A stretch of 64,000 bases of DNA from Watersipora subatra (lineage: Eukaryota; Bryozoa; Gymnolaemata; Cheilostomatida; Watersiporidae), in NCBI RefSeq assembly GCF_963576615.1, contig NC_088714.1, forward strand, positions 46,781,772 through 46,845,771. The letters run 5' to 3'. Under the pieces are notes generated by a model. The model did not search any database. It was not told where the DNA came from and saw only the letters and a list, made by a program, of their open reading frames with translations. This document shows positions 34,601-44,800 of this stretch, one piece after another; positions within the stretch are counted from its first letter, which is position 1, and every line of letters starts with the position of its first letter. A program made the translations under genes and the position numbers.

Positions 34601-37520
34601 AGGACAAGTGATTACAACTCCATAAGACAAGTAATGACGACCCCATGAGACAAGTGAACAAATGACTATGACCCCATAGGACAAGTGACTATGAGCCCAT
34701 ATAACAAGTGTCTACGACCCCATGAGAAAAGTGACTATGACCCCATAGGACAATTGACTACGGACATAGGACAACTAAGAAAGATGACCAAAGTTGAGAT
34801 TTAATGACCAAAATTGAGACTTCCAAATTGCTTGCAAGAAAACATAATTTTTTTCTGTTTGATCTGGTATAGAAAATGATGTAACACGCAGACAGATAGG
34901 TCTACATAGAATACCGCCACATTTCGATTTTCGACTGTAATCCAGTCCGGAAGACAGTTCGGAAAGGGATTTGCTCAAAATTCAAAACTCTTCCAATAAT
35001 GATTAATGCAACTAATTTTAATCAATTGAACGTCTAGAAACCAACTTTTTGAAATCTTACTAATTTACACCACAAACTGTACACTAGTGTTGGGCCGGTA
35101 CTGGGTTATCCGCTCTTACCAATGCCGACGGATTTTCGGTATCCGAGGAAACCAATCATATTCGGTGTCAGCTAGGTATCCGCGGCCGGTTTGATATGAT
35201 CGGTATTTATCCGTAAAAGCCTACCGGTAAATGGTTATACGGATATCCGGAGATTTTTAAAACGCTTCATGAAGAACATGCTAATCTCAGCACGCATTGG
35301 CGAACAAATTCAACGAAAATTTCCACGCTTACTGTATCTACTATTATATTACGTTACATTGATGATGCCACCAGCCTCGAAGGTTTGGGAGTTCTACACA
35401 GATGGGAGGACGTATAAAGACTCTAACGGGACTGGACTTTAATTGGACTGCGTATAAATATGTGATTGCATTACCTGATTACAATACGTGATAGTAAGAT
35501 TTTTTAAAACTGTTTCAGTATATTTAACAAAGAGAGCCCCTTGCCATTATCTATCTGTTCTTTATTATACATAACGTTTGTATCAATAACTATATTTTTT
35601 AATAGAATAAACGATAAAAATATCTATCATGAAAATTATATTTCCATCTTTATTTTCTTTTTTGGCTTTCTAAAACAAGGAGTCTCTTTGCCGTAACAAT
35701 ATACTGCTGACTAAAGAATGGTTTTTTGCACAGGCTACTTTTTGCACAACGATAAAAATTGTTCGAGACAATTATGATTTAAAGTTTAAACCATTTAAAG
35801 ACACACTGATAACCACATACCGAACAGTAGTACCTACAATACCGAACTTTCTTAGTTGGCAAAGGATACCGAAGATGGTAAATACAGAGGATACTGATAT
35901 CGGGAAAACCGATAAAAATGTGCAAGGATATCCGATCCGGCACTAAATTAGATACCGGCCCAACACTACTGTACACACATGTGATAAGAGAGCGGGTAAC
36001 ATGTAAAACACGGTGATTGTTTCATAAATAAATGGATTAACGAACTGGACTATGTTGGGCAATGTACTACCCTACTGTATCTGTAGCAACTTGCATCCCA
36101 GCCTCATTTACTCAGTTTCATGTACTGTATATATATGATGAAACAAAACGTGTAGAAATAAATTGTGTTTTATTTACACAATAAACTTTCTGGTCAAAAT
36201 TCAATTTGACCACAAAAAAGTGCTCGAAAGCAGAGGTACCTTCTTTGTTTATCCTCTAGACCCCTTTTGATAAGAAAGGATCCCCTTGATGGTATATATG
36301 AGCAATATTTATTGTGGTAATCAATAGTCATGTTTTACAACACGTTTTCCACAAGGTACCACTGGTCTTTGTTAAAGTGTCTTACAATAAAACAGTACAT
36401 TAGTGCAGTCTAGTAGGAGTATAAAAGGCATGAAACAGCTGTATGCAGAATTTCAAAAGATGGTATTAATTTAGTCTATGACTATTTAGTATGACTGTAC
36501 ATGAAACCGTATTTACTTATTATCAGAATACCGGAATTAATGAATTTAATAACAATGAAAATAGAAACAATTATACAGCTCAGAAAGTTAGCGTACATAC
36601 CTGCCAACTCTCACGCATTGGGCGTGAGACTCACGCAATCACCCCAAAGAAAAAATGAAAATGCGTGAGATTTTTGCCCCAATTTCCACAATTTAATATA
36701 TACCGTCATTGATACATCAATTGCCCCAAAACCAAATCTCACGCATTGCCCAACTCTTGGGTTGGCAGGCCTGTTGGCAGGTCTGTTAGCGTAGTTAATC
36801 AAAAATCAGAATATATAAGTAGGAAACAGTTGTGATGTTAAGCTAAACAACATCGAGGAAATTACCCACAAATTACCTAGCGCAAAGGTTGCGCTAGGTT
36901 TTGATTCACTCCAAAGTTACAGAGATGAATGTAGCTGTGTGGATTCACTCAGTGATAGAATACAAGCAGACCTGCCAACCCAAGAGTGGGGTAATGCATG
37001 AGATTTGGTTTTGGGGCAATTGATGTATCAATGATAGTATATATAAAATTGTGGAAATTGGGGCAAAAATCTCACGCATTTTCATATTTTCTTTGGGGTG
37101 ATTGCGTGAGTGTTGGAAGGTATGAATACAAGCATAACTATTAGAAATTACCAATTACAGTAACACTGAATCATATTTATAAATATTCGACTGAATAATA
37201 GAAAAGGGTTACCTGTAAAGGTCATATCCAGCGGACATTTTAGAACCTCTTGTAGGAGCCATCGCGTGCTCAGTCAACTTAGCAAACCGGAGCACAGGTG
37301 TGCGATCATCGTAGTTGATGTTGAGATTTTCTTTGTCTTCCACTGAAGTTTCAGTGCGTTTACTTCTTTTATGTGGTGACATTGGTTCTACATTAGAAGT
37401 AGAGCTAAGTTTAACTGGAGATCGTTCCATTTTAAAGACACTGCTTCGCTTTAACTCTACACTGAAAAGACTTTTTACTTTCCCGCCATAGACTTGCAAC
37501 AAAGAACTGTAAATGCGCAT
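31550..37520 (-). CDS. DUT: dUTP diphosphatase (trimeric dUTPase), complete
   Basis: It hydrolyses dUTP to dUMP and pyrophosphate, keeping uracil out of DNA and supplying dUMP for dTMP synthesis. Exons on the minus strand: 37520-37213, 33780-33570, 31678-31550; together 648 nt, 215 aa, phases matching. All five family motifs are present: AGYDLYSA (97-104, across the first junction), PRSGLA (135-140), [13 protein letters not shown] (150-162), RIAQLI (179-184) and [10 protein letters not shown] (204-213). Asp153 and Tyr156 of motif 3 are at the expected catalytic and uracil-binding positions. Intron 2 has a GC donor. The N-terminus has two candidate starts, Met1 and Met31. It is transcribed away from the TRIM gene. 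Intron 1 (3.4 kb) carries a minisatellite, a hAT MITE and a long inverted repeat. Confidence 0.95.
32641..33034 (+). repeat. Dispersed tRNA-derived composite repeat, copy 4
   Basis: It starts AGCTGAATACCCGGCGTC and ends GCTATAACTGGACACAGG, GAGATTCATATATATATATA. The tRNA-like head is partly decayed. It lies in dUTPase intron 2. Confidence 0.55.
33570..33780 (-). CDS. DUT: dUTPase exon 2: motifs 2 and 3, GC donor
   Basis: It encodes [11 protein letters not shown] through FNTEDYQ, including PRSGLA and the [10 protein letters not shown] active-site strand. The acceptor is tttacag|C. The 3' edge reads TATCAG|GCAAGT: a GC donor with otherwise perfect consensus. Only this splice joins to [10 protein letters not shown] in frame. 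Confidence 0.92.
34255..34775 (+). repeat. 23-bp minisatellite in dUTPase intron 1
   Basis: About 20 imperfect copies of ACAAGTGACTATGACCCCAT AGG fill half a kilobase. Substitutions are scattered, so the array is not freshly expanded. Confidence 0.9.
35085..35968. mobile_element. hAT-type MITE with perfect 8-bp target duplication
   Basis: Both ends begin TAGTGTTGGGCCGGTA when read inward. The flanks are CTGTACAC at 35077-35084 and again at 35969-35976. The 884-bp interior has no transposase frame and contains many GGATATCCG/CGGTATCC-like words that pair between the two halves. It lies in dUTPase intron 1. Confidence 0.87.
36598..37122. repeat. Long inverted repeat in dUTPase intron 1
   Basis: The arm at about 36598-36784 (CCTGCCAACTCTCACGCATT, CAATTGCCCCAAAACCAAAT, GTTGGCAGG) is repeated inverted at about 36967-37122, with a spacer of about 180 bp. 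A transcript would fold into a hairpin of about 150 bp. The TCACGCA-rich composition suggests a pair of MITE copies. Confidence 0.8.
37213..37520 (-). CDS. DUT: dUTPase exon 1: targeting region and motif 1
   Basis: Residues 1-30 are basic and free of acidic residues except one Glu, with hydrophobic spacing like a mitochondrial presequence ([19 protein letters not shown]). Met31 (ATG 37430-37428) would start a shorter form with SP-x-K sites at Ser34 and Ser48 and a KRSKR nuclear-signal-like cluster. The human nuclear form has a comparable SPSKR. The exon ends in phase 2 within the Ser codon of DLYSA. Confidence 0.85.
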
Positions 37521-37900
37521 GGCTTTGTCCTTTTCGTATGGCGTACCGACCTGATATAAGATTTTGTCCTAATTTTTTGGAGCGTTCTAATCACTGAATT
37601 ATACTACCCCTGGAATGGAATTGGCCGATCTAAACCAATGAACTTGCATGTGACAATTTGAGCGCCATCTTGAACATTGCTACATGGGCTTCCGGCTGCT
37701 ATTAGAAAAATGGCAGATCATCGTTAGCTCAAGAAAAAAACTCATTTATCTGCTGGAAATCAGTATTTTGCCATCAATTGCTACCACTACGACAACTTGG
37801 AAACACGGAGGGTTAAAGATATATTATTTCACAAGTGAGTTTAGTGTTTTATTCCTGCATTAGCAGCACTAGTACAACAATAGCTGTTTAGAAGCAGCTT
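37521..37900. other. Upstream of dUTPase, no further gene recognised
   Basis: This holds the 5' flank of the dUTPase gene. No TATA box at a clear distance and no conserved element could be identified. Confidence 0.4.
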
Positions 37901-37904
37901 GCAA

Positions 37905-38235
37905 GTAGCTGGTTAGAAGGTTGCTAGGAGCTGATTAGAAGTTTGCTAGTAGCTGGTTAGTAATAGCTCGTTAGCAGCTGGTTAGTAGCTTGCTAGCAGC
38001 TGGTTAGAAGTTTGCTCGTAGCTGGTTAGTAGTAGCTTGCTAGCATCTGGTTAGTAGTAGTTTGCTAATAGCTGGTGAGTAGTAACTTGCTAATAGTAGC
38101 TGGTTAATATCTTGCTAGTAGCTGGTTAGTAGCTTGTAGTAGTAGCTGGTTAGTATCTTGCTAGTAGCTGGTTAGTAGCAGCTTGCTAGCAACTGGTTAG
38201 TAGTAGCTTGCTAATAGCTGGTTAGTAGCTTGCTT
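37905..38235 (+). repeat. About 20-bp degenerate tandem repeat
   Basis: Variants of AGCTTGCTAGTAGCTGGTTA GT recur about 15 times between the dUTPase and TRIM genes. Unit length is irregular. Confidence 0.85.
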
Positions 38236-38239
38236 CTGT

Positions 38240-39630
38240 TACTACTCACAGCCAGCCTTTAGTGAACCTTTAGTCAAATGTATACAACGGTTTTGGCCAG
38301 TTTTCTGCTTTTGGTGTTGTAAACAACTATTGTGATCTCTTATTAGATAGTCAATAAGTTTTAAAGCTAAAGTTCACCAGGCTGGTAAGACCAGCAATGC
38401 CAATGATACCCTTAAATCCTGTGGAAACATTTGTTGATAGGAAATGCAAATTATATAGAGCCCATGTAGAGTTGTCTGCCTTTGTTGAAACCATGCCAAT
38501 ATAGCCATCTGCAACAACTTATATCCTATGAATCTATAGATATTTAGCAAGCTTGACTTTGATATAGGTTGAATGAATCTGTAGATGTTTAGCTTGACTT
38601 TGATATGTATGTTGATTAGGATTGGGGATGGATAAAAGCACCCACAAGTTCATTGAGATCAAATGTTTTATCATGTTGCTAGGTTACGATAAAGGTGGGC
38701 GTGACCATGTAGCATGGTTCAAGAGGGGCTCAAATAGTTACACTACTAAATGACATTGACCATTCTACGGGTAGTATAATTCAGTGGTTCTAATCAACTG
38801 GCTTGCATGGATGTGTACCTATCCTATACGGTGGCCCTATACGTATTATACTGAGTTTACGATTATGTACATAATGAATAGTTATTTTCCAGCTGGGTGT
38901 TAATGAAAACTCTTCCTACACAACGTTGAGAGTGCCCTGATACTGATAGAAGAAAACCTATTGATAACATATGGAGCGGGATATATTAAATGATAAGTAG
39001 ATGTAAAATAGATTTTTGTGGACCATGTTATTCATACAAACTGTTGTATTACATATGCATAAACCCAGCAAATGATATATTCAGGCAAATAACAACTGTT
39101 CCATTATATTAAAATTTATATTACATATGCATAAATGCATATGAAAAAACTTAGCACATGAAATATTTCGATAAAAACAACACAGGTATGCTGCCAAAAC
39201 AGAAACTGTTTTCAAGATTTAAGTGATAATAGCTTATGAATGTATGATATGTATAATACAGTATCTGTAAAAGATGGAATGAACTACTGCAACAACTAAA
39301 CGGAAATTCAAAACAGTTGTAATAGAGGATAATCAAAATAATGCAAACAAGGAAATGCAGGAATTAGTTGAATCAGATGATTAAACTTATACATACACGT
39401 TACAGAAACTGTGTAAAATGAGATTTGTATAGCACTGGATATTGAGCCAAGGTGCATCAGAGTTTCTTAGAACTAAATCAGATTGGAAATAACAGCACAA
39501 CGACAGCTGCAGATGAATATCACAGTGATTACATTGCTACTGGCCTTTAAAAAGTACTACTTTAGTATTGTATGCCACAAAGATGCACCTTGCAGTTTGA
39601 GTGTAGGGGTTTAGCATAATGATGCTGTCG
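38240..39630. other. Intergenic, no gene seen
   Basis: AT-rich unique-looking sequence with only short chance frames. Its right end adjoins the P-element-like transposase fragment and may be decayed element DNA. Confidence 0.4.
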
Positions 39631-39634
39631 GAGA

Positions 39635-40210
39635 TCATAAAACGACTGAATAAGGTTTTTCATCAATGCAGGGGTTGGATATGCCATCTGCCGTATCTGT
39701 AAGGTATTTCCCAAGGCAAAACACATCACTAGATCTTACACTACTGATAAAATACACCACACAATGGAGTGGATCTGGCTTTGTATTAATACGAAAGTAT
39801 TGATCTGCAACTAGCAGGATCCTGATGACACCGTCTGATGGACACACCAATCCTCCATTGTTTTGGAGGATTGGTGCGTATAGAGTAAAGTATAGAGATG
39901 TCGGTCCTGGATACTTGACTTAGTGGTAACCAGCGACTGACGGCCAATGTCACGACAGCACTTTAGTTAGCTTTTGCACAATGTAGCCAGCTATATAGAC
40001 TATACTGTTACCTATAACAGAAATTTGGCATCTGAAATCATCACAAACTGATCAACTTCTGGAGTAGCCTGTATGATGAGAATCTCGTTTTGAGCAGTAA
40101 CATTACCTGTCTTACCAGCATCTGATTTTGCACCACATTTGCTGATAAGTTTGAGAAAGGTAGCCTTAAACTGAGTAATAGTAGGATTATTATTCCAACC
40201 ACCTAAATTA
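39635..40210 (-). pseudogene. P-element-like transposase fragment (third copy)
   Basis: On the minus strand, 40210-40020 encodes GGWNNNPTITQFKATFLKL and then GKTGNVTAQN; 39860-39635 encodes NGGLVCPSDGVIRILLVADQ. GGxNNNP and NxGGL-x-PS are C-terminal hallmarks of THAP/P-element-like transposases. The two parts lie in the right order but are separated by stops and a hairpin (39843-39877). No terminal repeats were found around this copy. Confidence 0.65.
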
Positions 40211-40301
40211 ACGCATCAATTATAACAATTACATAAAATCAACAAAAATGAATGGCGTTTTCGTGACGGCTGCGATTAACTGTTTGTTTTTGAGCTTTTA
40301 A

Positions 40302-41091
40302 ACCATAACTGTCACGTACAACTTTTATCGTATTTTCTAGGTAAATCGGCCACGCTGATTCCGATTTTGTACTCAAAATAAAGATTGGTGCACTAACCTT
40401 CAAAGTCATTTAAGCTTTTTTAAAGCGTTTCAATATCCATTTCGAAAACAACACAATCGGCATTACAAGCTCCGCCCATAAATATGTGACGAAACCTAGC
40501 TTTTTCAGGAACGTAAGTTAGGAATGTTTAGTCCAATTTGGAATAATAGAGATGGGTGTCTTAAAACCCATTATTATCTAAATCCAGCCTGTAAAATAAT
40601 CTCGGTCTTTTATAAAAGGTATATGAACTATTTAAAATTGCTCGTAGCTTGTTACATGATGTTTAAATAAGCTGAACGCCGAGAGAAATGAGCTCAAAAA
40701 GCGCGGTTTTATCACAAGATAGCATTGTTATCGTGATTTTTTAAATATGCAATGTTAAATAGCTTATCTACCTTTCAGAAAATACTGAGAAAATTTTTAA
40801 GACTGAATTTAGATATTAATGGATTTTAAAACACCAATCTCTATTATTCTAAATCGGTCTAAACATCTCTACGTAACTTCTGTTCCTAAAAAGCTAGGTT
40901 ACATCACGTATTTATGGGCGGCGCTTGTTGTGCCGATCAGGTTGTTTTCGAGACTGATATTAAAACGCTGTAAAAAAGCCTTCATTACTCTGAAAGTTAG
41001 TGGATTAATCTTTATTTTGAGTCCAAAATCGGAATCAGCGTGTCTGATTTACCTAGTAAAAACGATAAAAGTTGTACGTGACAGTTATGGT
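40302..41091. mobile_element. Foldback MITE with about 300-bp arms, copy 2
   Basis: Ends ACCATAACTGTCACGTACAA and TTGTACGTGACAGTTATGGT are inverted, with arms of about 280-300 bp. TTAA flanks both sides (40298-40301 and 41092-41095). The element interrupts another dispersed repeat whose uninterrupted form, at about 28040-28090, reads GAGCTTTTAAGAGCTTG; this fits insertion into TTAA with duplication. A TA target cannot be excluded. Confidence 0.82.
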
Positions 41092-41733
41092 TTAAGCGCT
41101 TGTAATCACATTTCTACATATTTGGCACCTACAGCACAACAGAGTAAGACATGGTGAATCTTTTGATACCAACTAACTGTAATGTGAATTTTGTTGCAAG
41201 TCAATCTTTAAAGGTTTTCTTTTTGCAGTAGCTTGTGATAAGCTTGATTTTTATTACAATAATACACATTAGTTACCAGCAAATTAACCGTCATGGTAGC
41301 TATTGCTTAGTATAACAGATCTTTCTACATTCCATCTTCCAACAAACCCTTTCAGTTATAGAATGATTTTCTTAACAATTGTTGATACTGTGTACATGAC
41401 TGGATTGTTACACTAATGGTCTTGTTGCATCATTTAAAATGACAAATTTATAATTGAAAAACATAGGTTTAAAATAGTACGTTAATCATTAAATCTGTTC
41501 AAATAACGTTACTGATAAAATAACTGGTCTATTTTTAACAGCCATTTTGAACTTTCATTATTTTGTGCTTAACAGTCTATAGGGATTATAGCAAAGGCAG
41601 CCCCATTTGCTTAATGGTTATACTCTGATCACACAGTATATAACAGGAGCATTTACTTTTTAATGGATATTGGTTGTATTCTGACCATAGATTCATCTCA
41701 CAGGTGTGTTATTGACTTCAAACTACTAACAAG

Positions 41734-41897
41734 ATGGCTGACGTACAATTGAGTGAAGACTACAGATGTGGTTACTGCTATGAACAGTTCAACTCTATGG
41801 ATGATCCCAGCGAACTACCATGTCATCATGTCTTCTGTAAGACATGTTTAGAGGAAGACTATTCAGTACATGGAAATGTCAGATGTAGATCATGTCT
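41734..41897 (+). CDS. TRIM-like exon 1: RING finger
   Basis: It encodes MADVQLSEDYRCGYCYEQF, then LPCHHVFCKTCLEEDY and CRSC: a C3HC4 RING with all eight ligands in place. The donor is TGTCT|gtaagt, phase 2. The ATG follows AACAAG, a reasonable initiation context. Confidence 0.87.
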
Positions 41898-44800
41898 GTA
41901 AGTAAAACATATTCCGATAAAATGTGGTTACAAATGCTACACATTACCACAATTACTTGTTTGGTATTGAGAGAGCTCACATCTTTCGGTCGGAATGCCA
42001 TTTCAGGTAAATGTAAGTAGATATGTCTTTTTTTATAAAACCAACTCATTAGCATGTGACAACTCAAACATGTGTGAGTAACCAATTTAAAGATGTGATT
42101 GTGTCAAATTTTAGTTGATTTTAACAGAAAGTATTGGTTTTTTTCTATCAGGTAAGATGTTGTTTGTTGTTTTGGGCGATCTGATTGTCGAGATATTTAA
42201 GGATTAAAATTAACAAAAACTGATCGTTGTAAAAACGCTCAGAAAAAGATGTGCCAAGACTTGACCAAAATGATGTATTTAGTGAGACAGCCTGTCTTTA
42301 TCTCTCGTATTCTTATCAGCTATTTCAATAAAAGTCTAGTCGCACGTGCTCTATTGCCATATATATATTTTTTAATTTGCTCACAATTGCTAGAATGAAA
42401 TTTTAATTCCAGCTACAGATACATTATTATGAATGTTTCAAATGCCTCAAATAAGGATAATTAAAAATTTGATTAGTTGATTAAATTGACAAATACAAAA
42501 CAAATGGTTTTATGAGTTGATCGAAATAGTGAACGCAAAACAACGTCAATTTCTTTGAAATCAATTAACCTATTGATTCTGGCAAAGGGTTAATAAAGCC
42601 ATTCTTGCGCCTTGTTGGGGGGGTTGTAGACTTACCGGTTTACACTTGGTAGCATGGAGCATTTTTTTTAGCTCTTATTATTTGGTTCGTTGGAATTAAG
42701 TCGAGCTATGCAAAATTACCTGTCAATACAGCTCTGATTACACTTCATAAATCCATCTATCAAACAAGATTCCAGCACAAGTGGCAATGAGGCTATGATG
42801 TATTAAATATGTTTTGCAAATCGTGTTTTGCATTATCTTCAGCATTATTATTTTCTTATTTAGTTTTTACAAGCCAAAGAATTTTCATCTCCGCAAAAAA
42901 AGTTTTTATTAGAAACATCCATCCAAGTCGTGGTCACTCACATAGTTTCAGTTCATATAATAGGACAAATTACTCTACTGCAGTAAACTCAAACAAAACA
43001 TATTATGGTTTGTGCAGCACACATTCATGTCTTTCTTTTTCACGGTATGGCAGTTTCCACACTGCCGCAACTGCTCCACTGGTGGCGCCACATGAACATT
43101 CTTTAATCAATAAAACAAATGTAATAAATATATGGCATTCATAGATACCTCGTTCTAATGTGTATCTATTGAAAGCTTTTCATTTGGCAGTTTGATAGAT
43201 TGCGAGTGTAAAATTATAAAACGAACAAATGTTTAACAAAAGCGTAACTATGCCAAGCCAAAAATTCGAAGCTTCGTTTCTGGGAGTTGAAGATAAGCAT
43301 TGATCAATCGATTTTTCTCACTTTCTACAAGTGAGAAGAGAATGTAAATTCTAATCATAAATCTAATTCACTAGCTAAAACTGCCAAAGAAACTTTGAAG
43401 CAAATATTATAGCTAGGTGAAACGATAAAAAAGTTATAAAACGGTGATTTGTGATAACAAAAAGTTATAATTTTAGTAATTAGAAAGTGTGTTCATGAGT
43501 AGTAAAATTATTACCTTTAGTTTAGTATATATATAGGAGACTAAAAGTTAAAGATACATGTAGGTTTACCTCTATTCTCCTAGCTTCCTCTGCAGCATAA
43601 CGCTGCTGACGTCTGTCAGCTCTAATCATAAGCTGTCTGCCCCAATCTTTAACTACCTGATGCTCAGAAAAACTCTGAGTCACCTTCGCTGGAACTGGAA
43701 GTATTGTTACAATTATGTTGTTCGTCAATAAAATGCGTCGATGCAGTAATTCATTAAATTAACGATGTCAATTAATCCAGTAAATCACGATGTCAATGAG
43801 CGATCTAGTAATTGAGTAAAATCCATAACGACAAGAATCTTCGCACAGACAACACGTTTTATGAGGGATAACATTTACTATGACCTATGTAAAAACTTTG
43901 TGCTGATGATTGGCTAAAGAAAAGATCTTATATTTATCGCTCAAGGGTTTTATCGCACGAATAAAGCACCGCTCGAATCTGAGCATTTCAAAAAAATGAT
44001 TTCATTCGAACGCTTATATCTCTGAACTGGGTTAGCCTACAAAGACAAAATGACATCAAATTGTAGCTGATGCTTTAGCTTTGTATTGGTCTTAATTTCA
44101 TTTGATCGACTTGTTTGACTTTTAACTGCTATACAATTTAAAAAATGCAGTTTATGGCTGGTATGCGATCAAGTCTCATGGCAGTTTGATGAGTCTTTTC
44201 TTGGTAGGTCTTTATAGGGTTAACCTGTGTCGTTACCGTGCTGATGACACAGTGGTCCTGAGTTCTTTACAGAAACGCAAACGTCAAATCTCTGCTAAAC
44301 GCTAAACTCTAAAAAAACTGAAGAGTTAATCTTCAGTAACTGTCGTCACAACCCTGCCGTCCACAATCTAGTTATAAACAACTGGACTGGAGCAGGTGTC
44401 AGAACTCACCTATCTCGACACAGTTCTGAACCAGAAACTAAACTTTAAAGCCAACACTGAAAAGTGTGTATCCAAAGCTCGCAAAAGACTACATATTATG
44501 AGTAAACTGCAGCATTTGGGTATCAACGCTGATCTCATCACAACACGCTAAAAATCTTTTATCGAAAGTGTTCCGACTTACCATCTGGTAGTTGTCTTTT
44601 CCCATATTACCAATGACTAAGAAACTACTACAAAGAGTAGTAAAATCAGCTATGAAACTTGGTGGCGTTTCAAATTTGCAGTCTATCCAACAACTATATG
44701 ACAACCGCCTAGCCATGAAAAGCTTAAGGCTAATAACATCAGAAGCCACACCAATCTTAGTTTGACAAAGCTACCATCAGAACATCTATCTGTGATAAAT

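Noticed and set aside
42809..43144. 111-codon plus-strand frame
   Set aside because: No domain, no splice context and low-complexity composition; likely chance in an intron.
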